From an uncultured Erythrobacter sp. (lineage in GTDB: Bacteria; Pseudomonadota; Alphaproteobacteria; Sphingomonadales; Sphingomonadaceae), in NCBI RefSeq assembly GCF_958304185.1, contig NZ_OY284433.1, positions 186,001 to 250,000 on the forward strand: a stretch of 64,000 nt of DNA. The letters run 5' to 3'. Position numbers and translations under genes: made by a program. This document shows positions 18,948 through 27,163 of this stretch, one piece after another (the stretch's first letter is position 1; each line of letters starts with the position of its first letter). The notes below the pieces were generated by a model. The model ran no database searches and was not told where the DNA came from. It worked only from the letters and a program-made list of their open reading frames with translations.

Positions 18948-21479
18948 TTAAGTTCGGAACCGCTGGATCGCCTGAGCCAACGCCACGTAGAGCTTGCCCA
19001 TGTCTGAACCCAGCATCGTCACGCTCAAGACGTGACCATCGCGGGTCGAGAGCGTCTGGCGCAGCATGGCTTCGAAGTCGTGGATGTAGCGGCTGACATT
19101 GGCCTTGAACACTTCATCCGCGCTGTAGAGCGCGGCTATATCCTTGGCGGTGCCATTGTCGATCAGCCGCACCGCGCGGCGGGTGAAGATCCCGCGGTCA
19201 CCCTTGAGATAGGCTTCCCACGCCGTGTCGGCCACCTCATCGGCCAAGGCTCCGGTAATGTCGATCGCGGCTGAATTGAGGCTGTCGGTGATCAGCGCCA
19301 TGCGCCGGGCGAAGTCGTTGTTGACCTGCTCTTCGGCGAGTTCGCGCGCGTGCATCACTCGCTGTTCGAGATTGCCGGTGAGTTCGTTCACCTTCACCAA
19401 CTGATCACGCAGCTGGATCGCCGCCTCGCGCCCGACGCCTGAGGCGTGAGCGGCTGACTGCTCCAGCTTGCCGAGCGTCGCAGCCGCCTCGTTGCGGAGT
19501 GCGCGTTCGAGCACCTCGACCGCTTCGCCGCCGAGGTTGTTCGCCAGCGCCAGCATCTTTTCGCGCGCGCCTTCATCTAGGGTTGCGAAGGCCCGGGTGA
19601 TCGCAGTTTCCAACGCTGAAAGCGATGCGCGAAGGCTGTCCTGCGTTTCGACCGCCAGCGTGCCGCTTTCCTCCGCCAGCCGTGCAAACCCGCCGCGCAG
19701 GCCTTGGAGCCGGGCGAGGGCATCCTCGGTTTCTTCGGCCAGATGCGACTTGAACCCGGCAATCGCAATTTCAGCCGCGTCGATCTCCGCGCGGGTGCGA
19801 AGGAGATAGTCCGACAGGTCGCTGCCTGCTTCGGTGCTGCGCAGCATCAGCGCCTCGACCTTGTCGGCCCGGGCTTCGACCCCTTCCAGAGCGGTATTGG
19901 CCCCGCTGATCGCGGTGCTGAGGTCTTCGTGGCACGTGCGCGCGCCGGACTGCAAAATCTCCAGTAAACGCACGCTGCTGTCGGTCAGTTGCAGCAATTG
20001 CGCTTCGGTCGCGGCGATCACAGCGCGCTTCTCGCCAAGCTGTTGAGCCAACGTGCCAAGGCCCGCGCCAAGGCTTTCGCGCGCAGCCGTGCTTGTCTGG
20101 TCGATTTCTGCCAACACCCGGCCAAGTTCCGCGACCCGCTCGGTCATTGCTTCGCCTTGCACGACCAGCTTTTCGATTTCGGCAACCTGCGCCTCGCGCC
20201 GCTGGGCGAGCGCATCATCGAGCGCCGCCAGTCGCTGGGCCAACACTTCGCTCGCCTGCGCTTCATGCGTTTCAAAGGCCGCCTGCCGCTGTTCGATCAG
20301 CTCGTCGAACTGGCGGTTGCGTGTCGCCAGCTGCTCGTCGAACTGAACCGCTTCATCACGGAGCTTGGCGATCCGTTCGTTTGCAACGATGCCGGTCTTG
20401 CGGTCGAGCTGGTCGACCAGATTGAGCTTCTCGACCAGCGTTTCGTGCAGCGCGGCAATCGCGGCGGCATAGCTCGTGCGCGCGGTCTCTCCCGCTTCGC
20501 GCAGCTGATTGGCGAGCGCTTCGCTTTGGCTCGCGACGGCTTGCGCCCGCTCGCCATGCGCTGCCAGCGCTTCTTCTTCGAGCGAGGCGATGCGGGTGCG
20601 ATAGGCCTCGGCCTCCGTCTGCAATGCGGCAAAGCGCTGCGTGACGATTGCTTCGATCCGGGTCAGCTGCGCCTCATACTGGCCGAGCGTATCGCCCACT
20701 TGCGAGGTCAGGCGCGTGACCTGCGCCTCACTCTCGGCCCCGGCGAACCCTAGCCGGTCAAACCCGCCCGAAAGCCGCGCCAGCTGATCTTCTGCCACCC
20801 GGCCCGCGCCGCCAATCTGGTTGGCGACATCGCGAGCGGCATTGGCGATCACCGGCAGATCGTCGCGCAGTCGGTTCATATTGCCTAGCGCGGTTTCGCT
20901 GGTGGTGCCGATTGCATCGACCTGCGCGCCGTTGGTGGTGATCAGTGCCTGCAATTCGCCGGCATGGGTGGACAAGCGCTCCGCCGCGATCCGCCCAAGC
21001 GCTTCGAGATCGCGGGCTTCGGCCGCCAGAAACTCGCGCGCCAGGCTCAATTCGCGGTTCACCACCTTAAGCCGCGCTTCGAGAGCGGCGCCTTCGCGGT
21101 TCATCATGGCGGCAGTGGCGGCAAACCGCCGGCTCTCAGCATGTGAGGACCGCATCGCCAACAGCCACACGATACCCACCAAAGCTACCGGCACGGCCCA
21201 GTCGACCAGCCATGCAGCCCACTGCGCGGGCACGGCCCCTCCGCGAATGTCAGCAAGGTGAGCCCAGACGAAAAACCCGCTCCATCCGGCAATCACCAGA
21301 ACCGCAAGGCTTGGCGCGAGCCAGCCCGATCGCATGGGGGAGGGCACGACTTCATCATCCTCGGCCCAGTTTTCGGACAGATCGAGCAGCCCTTCGGACG
21401 CCCCATCCTGCGCATCGGCCTCCGTAAAGGCCGTGTCGTCTGCGCCGTCATCGCCGCTCTTGCGCCCCAACGCGCGCAT
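18948..21479 (-). CDS. Large two-helix membrane protein with a very long coiled coil
   Basis: The protein is about 843 aa. An acidic N-terminus (residues 1-50) precedes two transmembrane helices (about 52-74 and 87-109). Then comes roughly 600 residues of Ala/Glu/Gln/Leu-rich predicted coiled coil (many AQR, AEL, LREE-like heptads), and a compact C-terminal domain with YLKGDRGIFTRRAVRLID and FEAMLRQTLSTRDGHVLS. I do not recognise the family. ATG 21479 is preferred because an AGGA lies about 10 nt upstream; ATGs at 21497 and 21509 are also in frame. Size and shape suggest a structural or septum/envelope role, which is inference. It is divergent from the HPt-like gene. Confidence 0.8.
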   Translation of the reverse strand: MRALGRKSGDDGADDTAFTEADAQDGASEGLLDLSENWAEDDEVVPSPMRSGWLAPSLAVLVIAGWSGFFVWAHLADIRGGAVPAQWAAWLVDWAVPVALVGIVWLLAMRSSHAESRRFAATAAMMNREGAALEARLKVVNRELSLAREFLAAEARDLEALGRIAAERLSTHAGELQALITTNGAQVDAIGTTSETALGNMNRLRDDLPVIANAARDVANQIGGAGRVAEDQLARLSGGFDRLGFAGAESEAQVTRLTSQVGDTLGQYEAQLTRIEAIVTQRFAALQTEAEAYRTRIASLEEEALAAHGERAQAVASQSEALANQLREAGETARTSYAAAIAALHETLVEKLNLVDQLDRKTGIVANERIAKLRDEAVQFDEQLATRNRQFDELIEQRQAAFETHEAQASEVLAQRLAALDDALAQRREAQVAEIEKLVVQGEAMTERVAELGRVLAEIDQTSTAARESLGAGLGTLAQQLGEKRAVIAATEAQLLQLTDSSVRLLEILQSGARTCHEDLSTAISGANTALEGVEARADKVEALMLRSTEAGSDLSDYLLRTRAEIDAAEIAIAGFKSHLAEETEDALARLQGLRGGFARLAEESGTLAVETQDSLRASLSALETAITRAFATLDEGAREKMLALANNLGGEAVEVLERALRNEAAATLGKLEQSAAHASGVGREAAIQLRDQLVKVNELTGNLEQRVMHARELAEEQVNNDFARRMALITDSLNSAAIDITGALADEVADTAWEAYLKGDRGIFTRRAVRLIDNGTAKDIAALYSADEVFKANVSRYIHDFEAMLRQTLSTRDGHVLSVTMLGSDMGKLYVALAQAIQRFRT

Positions 21480-21528
21480 CTGGTGCCGTCCTGCCATAAG
21501 CCACGTCATACCACAGCCGAAATCGGGA

Positions 21529-21544
21529 TAAACCCCGCATTAAC
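21529..21544 (+). promoter_or_regulatory. Candidate CtrA box between divergent genes
   Basis: TAAA-N7-TTAAC matches the alphaproteobacterial CtrA consensus TTAA-N7-TTAAC with one mismatch in the first half. It sits 24-39 bp before the HPt-like start and about 50 bp before the coiled-coil gene start, inside their shared promoter region. The match is by eye; no alignment to known CtrA sites was possible. Confidence 0.4.
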
Positions 21545-21567
21545 CCAATTCGGTCTATCTGCCTGAC

Positions 21568-21891
21568 ATGGCTTTCAATCACGGTGCTCTTGATGCGACT
21601 TTAGCGGCAGCGGCCGGCGACGATGCCGCCTTGCTGCGTGAGCTGCGCGCTGCTTTCCTTGAAAGCGCTGCCAAGCAGCTCGATCTGCTCAAGCGCGCGC
21701 GCTGTGATGGCAATTGGCACGTCGCAGCAATGCGGCTGAAGGGGCTTGCGGCTAGCTTTCACGCTGAAGACTTGCTCCAGGCCGCTGAAATCGCGCTCCA
21801 CGCCGCGCCCGGCGAGCCGATGGCGGTTCGCGAGATTGAAGCCGTCCTCGCACGCTTCAACCGCGCGCAGAACCGCAATATCCGTCTCTGA
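21568..21891 (+). CDS. HPt-like helical protein lacking the phospho-accepting histidine
   Basis: This 107-aa all-helical protein has the layout of a histidine phosphotransfer domain: an N-terminal helix pair (LRELRAAFLESAAKQLDLL), then the core LKG motif in RLKGLAASFHAEDLL, and a final helix. In HPt domains the acceptor lies two residues before the Leu of LKG (HxLKG). Here that position is Met55 (M-R-L-K-G), and the nearest histidine, His51, is out of register by four residues. It could therefore bind response regulators or a kinase without relaying phosphate. It reads away from the coiled-coil gene. Confidence 0.65.
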   Translation: MAFNHGALDATLAAAAGDDAALLRELRAAFLESAAKQLDLLKRARCDGNWHVAAMRLKGLAASFHAEDLLQAAEIALHAAPGEPMAVREIEAVLARFNRAQNRNIRL

Positions 21892-22004
21892 TTCGCCGCG
21901 CCGTGCGCTGCGTCGGGGCAAACCGCGCACTGCCGCTTGAACCGCTGCTATGAAACCGCCAATCCATGGTCGCCAGCTGGCGGATCGAGGGAAGGGGGTT
22001 TGGA

Positions 22005-23201
22005 ATGCGCATCGGCCTCATCGCGGCACTCCGGCGCAGCGCGGATGGTAGACTTCGCGCTGAGCTCCCGCTCGCCGGGCGCAGCGTACTCGCCTGGCAA
22101 TCGGATTTGCTGCAATCCTTGGGTGCCGAGCGGGTGCTATGCCTGACCGAGACCACGTCTGACGAAGTGCTGCGATTGCAGCACAGGATGGAAGCGGGCG
22201 GTGCGGCGTTCCATGCGCTGCCGAACTTTGCCGCTCTGCCGGCATTGGTGCGGGCGGAGGATGATCTCATCATCCTGCGCGATGGTCTGGTGCCCGATCC
22301 CGTGGTCGTGCGGGCTGTGCTCGGGGGAGACGTTGCGCTCCAAAGGGTGATCGCGGCCATCCCGGCGGACCACGCGCTCGCTGCTGCTTACCCCGATGAT
22401 TTCGAACGGATCGATGCCGCGCGCCACTGGGCGGGTGTGCTGGTGATGCGCGGCGCGCCGGTGCAGCAGCTGGCCGAGTTCCCGGATGATGCCGACGCCG
22501 TCTCTCTGCTGCTACGACTTGCCTTGCAGGCCGGAACCCCGTGCCGCGACCTCGCTGCGCGCGAGCTGGTGCCGGAGCGCTGGTTGTTGGCCGATGGCGC
22601 AGTTGCCGTTGCCGAGGCCGAGCAGGCGCTCATCGCCGATGCCGCTGCGCCGACAGATTGGCGCGCGCCGCTTGCGACACTTGCGTCCATGCTCGTGCGC
22701 GCCTTGGCTCCGAGGGGGTTTGAACAGGGCGGGCTTGTGGCAGGTGGGCTGGCCTTGGCGCTGCTGCTGATCGGCGTGATGATTGCAGCCTTTGGCCCGG
22801 CGGTTGCGGGATTGGCGCTGGCGGGGATGGGGGCCTTCGCCGCGCGGGTGGCGATCGACTATACCGCGCTGGCCGCAAGGCTCAGGCGGGCGGGCGATCC
22901 CGGGCGCGGCCCAGCCGTGCTGGCGGTGGCGGTCGACGGACTGGCGGCGCTCACCATCTGGTTTGCGCTGTCGCCCTGGCCTGAATGGCAACCGCTCGCG
23001 GTTCTGGGGCCAGTGGTGGTCGGTCTCACTCGCCTTACCGCAGCGCAGCCCGGCGCAATGTTGGCTGCTGCCGCATCTGACCGCGCGAGCTTGCTGCTGC
23101 TGCTGGCGATAGCTGCTGCCTTTGGCGTTTTGCCCGAAGGATTGGCCTGTCTCGCCTTGGGGCTACTCCTAGCTTTGCTACTGCGTCCAGGCCGGGTTTG
23201 A
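22005..23201 (+). CDS. Nucleotidyltransferase-like domain fused to a membrane domain
   Basis: The protein is about 398 aa from ATG 22005, which has an AAGGGGG about 10 nt upstream. Residues 1-200 resemble a GT-A/nucleotidyltransferase core: RIGLIAALRR, then ELPLAGRSVLAWQSDLLQ (like the LPLAGKPVL turn of sugar-nucleotide transferases), and a DDLIILRDGLVPDP strand. The usual G-G-x-G-T-R/K motif is not evident. Residues ~235-398 contain four to six transmembrane helices without the D-x2-DG-x2-AR motif of CDP-alcohol phosphotransferases. I do not recognise the full-length family; the fusion could act on a lipid-linked substrate (inference). Confidence 0.7.
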   Translation: MRIGLIAALRRSADGRLRAELPLAGRSVLAWQSDLLQSLGAERVLCLTETTSDEVLRLQHRMEAGGAAFHALPNFAALPALVRAEDDLIILRDGLVPDPVVVRAVLGGDVALQRVIAAIPADHALAAAYPDDFERIDAARHWAGVLVMRGAPVQQLAEFPDDADAVSLLLRLALQAGTPCRDLAARELVPERWLLADGAVAVAEAEQALIADAAAPTDWRAPLATLASMLVRALAPRGFEQGGLVAGGLALALLLIGVMIAAFGPAVAGLALAGMGAFAARVAIDYTALAARLRRAGDPGRGPAVLAVAVDGLAALTIWFALSPWPEWQPLAVLGPVVVGLTRLTAAQPGAMLAAAASDRASLLLLLAIAAAFGVLPEGLACLALGLLLALLLRPGRV

Positions 23202-23202
23202 T

Positions 23203-23218
23203 CTAACGCCGTCTTAAC
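23203..23218 (+). promoter_or_regulatory. Candidate CtrA box before the helical protein gene
   Basis: CTAA-N7-TTAAC has one mismatch from the CtrA consensus TTAA-N7-TTAAC. It starts two bases after the stop of the membrane nucleotidyltransferase gene and ends just before the first in-frame ATG (23220) of the next gene, so a promoter here would favour a downstream start (23259). It is a visual match only. Confidence 0.4.
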
Positions 23219-23258
23219 TATGTGGGCGCTATGGCCTGCAAGGATGGGCGAAAAGACG

Positions 23259-24179
23259 ATGGACCTGGCCGCCGGCGCTGATGTCGAGGCGATCCTCACG
23301 GATGAACTCGCGCGGGAAGCCCGCGCGCTGGCGGCGGTCGTCCCCGTTCTGCGCCATCTTTTGAGCAGCGATGCTGAAGCGCTGGTGAGCGAGGCGATCC
23401 TCGCCCGAGTCCGAGGCATGATCTTCGATCTCGCCGCACAATTGCTGGCCGCGCTGGCGGGCCGCGATCCTGCCACCTGCGCGCACGCCTCCGCCGACCC
23501 CGCCGTGCTCGACCGGCTTGCCGCGACCCTGATGGCGGACGAGGCGCTGCTCGGCTTCTGCCATGCCCTCGCGGCCGAGGGGCTGATTGCCGAACGCTTG
23601 CACCAACGCCACGCGATTGATCCGGTGCTGAGCCCACTCTTGCAGGAGTTGATCGCCTCCGAAGACCCCGCCATCGCCAGCCTCGCCATGAGCACGCTCG
23701 CGGCGCAATCGCGGTTCGTCCAACGCCAGCGTCGGATGGAGTTGCCGCTGGGCGAATTGCCGGCCGAACTGTTCCACCGCCTGATCGGCAGGGCCCAGAC
23801 TGAAGCGCAGGACGCCGCGGCGTTGGGGCGTTTGCAGGCGGGCTATGACGAGGCGACCGGGCGGCTCGGCCTGCTTGCACGGTTGGTCGCAGCGATGCGG
23901 CACGGGGCGCTTGCCGCGCTGGCGCTGGATCATGCGGGTCTGGCGCTGTTTGCGAGCGCGCTCGCGATTACCACACGCCAACAGCGCGGAGACGCGGTGC
24001 TCGCTTGCCATGAAGGGCAGGGCTTGCGGCTCGCCTTGATGCTGCGGGCGGGCGAGCTGTCTCCTGCCGGGATTGAGCGTCAGCTGCTGCTGGTTGAGCC
24101 GTCGGGCCGCTTGCCGCGCGGCTTTGGCGGAGTTTCGGCCGAACGCGCGGCTGCGCTGCTGGGCGGCGGCGGGCTGTGA
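23259..24179 (+). CDS. Helical-repeat protein of unknown function
   Basis: The protein is about 306 aa from ATG 23259; in-frame ATGs at 23220 and 23244 are alternatives but sit on or against the candidate CtrA box. The sequence is Ala/Leu-rich and almost wholly helical, with blocks such as RALAAVVPVLRHLLSSDAEALVSEAIL suggesting HEAT-like repeats, and a charged turn SRFVQRQRRMELPLGELPAELF. It is loosely reminiscent of DUF2336 proteins, but I cannot confirm this. Its stop overlaps the GTG start of the kinase-like gene, so the two products are probably made together. Confidence 0.7.
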   Translation: MDLAAGADVEAILTDELAREARALAAVVPVLRHLLSSDAEALVSEAILARVRGMIFDLAAQLLAALAGRDPATCAHASADPAVLDRLAATLMADEALLGFCHALAAEGLIAERLHQRHAIDPVLSPLLQELIASEDPAIASLAMSTLAAQSRFVQRQRRMELPLGELPAELFHRLIGRAQTEAQDAAALGRLQAGYDEATGRLGLLARLVAAMRHGALAALALDHAGLALFASALAITTRQQRGDAVLACHEGQGLRLALMLRAGELSPAGIERQLLLVEPSGRLPRGFGGVSAERAAALLGGGGL

Positions 24180-25588
24180 TCGACACGATGGACCGCACCG
24201 ACGGCCTGCTGGGCGCCTATGGCCTCACCGATGCGCGTGACCGGCTGCTGAGCGCCGATGCGCCGCTCGCGGAATTGCAGGAGCGGTGCGGCGGCGATCT
24301 GCCCGGCACGCTGGCAATCCCCGAGCTTTTGGCGCTGGTGCAGCAGGCGCGGCGCATGGGCTTAAAGATCGCGCGGGCCTTCAGCGCCTTTGACGGGGAT
24401 GCCGAAATTTCTGGCTTTGCCCGCATTCACCCGCTGGCCGAGAGTGATGGCGGCGGGTGCGAGGTGCTGGTCGAGAACTGGCAGCGCAACCCGCTCACGC
24501 CCCCAAGTGCCCGCGAATTCGCCGAGAAAATCGACGCGATTGACCGCGCCACCGCCGAAGTCAGCGCCCGGCTCGATGCCCGCCAGCGCTTGCAGGTGTT
24601 GAGCGCCCGCGCGCCCGATACCGCCGCGCTTCAGGTCGCCGCTCTTGCCGCGCCCGGCACAGTATGGAGCGAGCTGGTCGAATTGATCGGCATCGCCCAC
24701 CACCAGCCCTTGCATTGGCGGCTACTCGACGGGGCGACCTGCCGCTTTGCCGGATCGCAGCGCCATTGGCGCGTGCGGCTGATCCCGCTGGGGACGGATG
24801 TGCAGAACCCGGCGGGCTTTGAATTGCTGCTGATCGCCGAGGAGCCGCTCTCCGCGCCGACCGAGCCTGATCCGGCTGAGGACGGCGCACTCGAAACATC
24901 GCCCACGCGGCTTGTCGGTACTGCGCTCACCCCGGTGCTGCGCCAGCCGGTCGCGCGGATCATCGCCAATGCCGAGACGATCCGCGCGCGGCTCGCCGGG
25001 CCGTTGCGGGATGAATACAGCGAATATGCCGGCACCATCGCCAGCGCGGGGCAGCACCTTGCCGCGATGCTGGACGATCTCGCCGACCTCGAAGTGGTCG
25101 AGACCCCCGGCTTTGCCACGGCGAAGGAGCCGGTCGATTTGGCAGATGCTGCCGTGCGCGCGGCGGGGATTCTCGGCGTGCGCGCTCGCAACCGTGACAC
25201 CGTGCTGGTGACCGAGGGCATGCATGGCGAGGCGGTTGCCACGGCCGAGTTCCGGCGGGTGCTTCAGATACTCATCAACCTGATCGGCAATGCGATTGCC
25301 TATTCGCCCGCGGCGAGCACAGTCACGATCACGGCGCACGGAGCGAGCGAGGGCAAGGTGGCTGTGACCGTTGCCGACGAAGGCCCCGGCGTCGCCCCCG
25401 AACAGGCTGAGCGGATCTTTGACAAGGGCGAACGCCTTGGCCGCGATAATGATGGCGGGCGAGATAGGGGTTCAGGCCTCGGCCTCTATATCTCGCGCCG
25501 TCTGGCCGAGGCGATGGATGGCAGTCTGACGGTGGCGAGCGCACCGGGCGGAGGGGCGCTGTTCCGGCTCGAATTGCCGCGCGGCTGA
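24176..25588 (+). CDS. Histidine-kinase-like protein with an intact ATPase domain but no H-box histidine
   Basis: This 470-aa soluble protein has an N-terminal sensory region (1-240) with no transmembrane helix. A dimerisation-helix region follows, then a HATPase_c domain. The H-box SHELRTPL aligns with TPVLRQPV (252-259), so the phospho-acceptor His is Pro253. The ATP site looks complete: N box NLIGNAIAYSP (from Asn368), G1 DEGPGVAP (401-408), G2 GSGLGLYIS (432-440). It could bind ATP and signal allosterically or phosphorylate elsewhere. The GTG at 24176 overlaps the upstream stop; ATG 24188 is an alternative. Confidence 0.85.
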   Translation: MIDTMDRTDGLLGAYGLTDARDRLLSADAPLAELQERCGGDLPGTLAIPELLALVQQARRMGLKIARAFSAFDGDAEISGFARIHPLAESDGGGCEVLVENWQRNPLTPPSAREFAEKIDAIDRATAEVSARLDARQRLQVLSARAPDTAALQVAALAAPGTVWSELVELIGIAHHQPLHWRLLDGATCRFAGSQRHWRVRLIPLGTDVQNPAGFELLLIAEEPLSAPTEPDPAEDGALETSPTRLVGTALTPVLRQPVARIIANAETIRARLAGPLRDEYSEYAGTIASAGQHLAAMLDDLADLEVVETPGFATAKEPVDLADAAVRAAGILGVRARNRDTVLVTEGMHGEAVATAEFRRVLQILINLIGNAIAYSPAASTVTITAHGASEGKVAVTVADEGPGVAPEQAERIFDKGERLGRDNDGGRDRGSGLGLYISRRLAEAMDGSLTVASAPGGGALFRLELPRG

Positions 25589-25623
25589 GGAAGACGGCGT
25601 TTCGCCAATCCCATGCCCCGGCG

Positions 25624-25818
25624 TCACTTGCCCTGCCGGTAATGAGCAAACCCAAGAAGGGCGCCGCCGATAGCTGCCGTCGCAAGTCCGCGCAGCACCC
25701 AGTCAGCCTGACCGAGCATGAAGCTATCCGCTGGCCACGCCAATAATCCGGCGCCCTGCAAGGCCCAGATGATGCCCATCGCGATCAGGAATATGCCTGC
25801 CGCGCGGAGCATCATCAT
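25624..25818 (-). CDS. Small two-helix membrane protein downstream of gltA
   Basis: This 64-aa protein has two transmembrane segments (about 4-22 and 42-58) joined by a loop WPADSFMLGQADW. The first three codons are all ATG, so the exact start is uncertain by two residues. It lies 15 nt after the gltA stop on the same strand, so it is probably the last gene of a gltX-gltA transcript. No function is recognised, but the clean profile and its spacing support coding. Confidence 0.7.
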   Translation of the reverse strand: MMMLRAAGIFLIAMGIIWALQGAGLLAWPADSFMLGQADWVLRGLATAAIGGALLGFAHYRQGK

Positions 25819-25833
25819 GGGTATTTACTCGGC

Positions 25834-27120
25834 TTATCGTTGATCGAGCGAGATGTAATCGCGCTCAGGCGGCCCAGTGTAAAGCTGGCGCGGGCGCCCG
25901 ATTTTCTGGCCGGGATCGCTGATCATTTCGTTCCACTGCGCCACCCAGCCCACGGTGCGGGCCAGTGCGAAGAGCGCGGTGAACATGGTGGTCGGGAAGC
26001 CGATCGCCGAGAGGATGATGCCCGAATAGAAATCGACGTTCGGGAACAGCTTCTTCTCGATGAAGTAGGGATCGTTCAGCGCGATCTCCTCCAGCCGCAG
26101 CGCGGTTTCGAACAGCGGGTCGGTGACCTTCAGCGCTTCGAACACCTCACGCACAGTCTTCTGCATCACCGTCGCGCGCGGGTCGTAGTTCTTATACACG
26201 CGGTGGCCGAAGCCCATCAGGCGGAACGGATCGTTCTTGTCCTTCGCGCGCTCGATATAGTGCGGGATCTTATCGGGCGTGCCGATTTCCTTGAGCATGT
26301 TGAGCGCTGCTTCATTCGCGCCGCCATGCGCCGGGCCCCACAGGCAGGCGATACCGGCCGCGATGCAGGCAAACGGGTTCGCGCCCGAGGAACCGGCGAG
26401 CCGCACGGTCGAGGTCGAGGCGTTCTGTTCGTGATCGGCGTGGAGGATGAAGATGCGGTCCAGTGCGCGTTCAACCACCGGGTTCACAATGTAGGGCTCA
26501 GCCGGAACGCCGAAGGTCATGCGCAGGAAGTTGCCGGTGTAGCTCAGCGAGTTGTCCGGATAGACGAATGGCTGGCCGACCGAATATTTGTACGCCATCG
26601 CCGCAATTGTCGGCATCTTGGCGATCAACCGGTGCGAGCTGATCGTGCGGTGGGTGGGATCGGAAATGTCGGTGCTGTCGTGATAGAACGCCGACAGCGC
26701 GCCGACCACGCCGCACATGATCGCCATCGGGTGCGCATCGCGGCGGAACCCGCGGTAGAAGGTCATCAGCTGCTCGTGCAGCATTGTGTGGCGGGTGATG
26801 GTGTAGCTGAAGTCGTCGAGCTCGTCCTTGCTCGGCAACTCGCCATTGAGCAGCAGATAGCTGACTTCCATGAAGCTGGAATGTTCGGCCAGCTGGCCGA
26901 TCGGGTAGCCGCGGTGCAGCAGCACGCCTTCATCGCCATCGATATAGGTCAGCGCGCTTTCGCAGCTGGCGGTCGAGGTGAAGCCCGGATCGAAGGTAAA
27001 GGCCCCGGTTTGTGCGTAGAGCTTGCGGATGTCGATCACATCCGGCCCGGTGCTGCCTTCGAGCACGGAATAGTCGAAGGATTTCCCCCCGATTTCGAGT
27101 TTCGCCAGCTTGTCTGCCAC
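25834..27120 (-). CDS. gltA: Citrate synthase (type II)
   Basis: GltA condenses oxaloacetate and acetyl-CoA to citrate, entering the TCA cycle. The 428-aa product has the active-site segments [23 protein letters not shown] and [14 protein letters not shown], plus an N-terminal beta domain typical of Gram-negative type II enzymes. The start is GTG 27120, with AGGAGA about 8 nt upstream; longer in-frame extension to 27228 has no family resemblance. It follows gltX by 43 nt. Confidence 0.97.
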   Translation of the reverse strand: MADKLAKLEIGGKSFDYSVLEGSTGPDVIDIRKLYAQTGAFTFDPGFTSTASCESALTYIDGDEGVLLHRGYPIGQLAEHSSFMEVSYLLLNGELPSKDELDDFSYTITRHTMLHEQLMTFYRGFRRDAHPMAIMCGVVGALSAFYHDSTDISDPTHRTISSHRLIAKMPTIAAMAYKYSVGQPFVYPDNSLSYTGNFLRMTFGVPAEPYIVNPVVERALDRIFILHADHEQNASTSTVRLAGSSGANPFACIAAGIACLWGPAHGGANEAALNMLKEIGTPDKIPHYIERAKDKNDPFRLMGFGHRVYKNYDPRATVMQKTVREVFEALKVTDPLFETALRLEEIALNDPYFIEKKLFPNVDFYSGIILSAIGFPTTMFTALFALARTVGWVAQWNEMISDPGQKIGRPRQLYTGPPERDYISLDQR

Positions 27121-27163
27121 GATGTTTCTCCTGTCCAAGTTTTCTGCCCCCGCAGCGGCGCGG

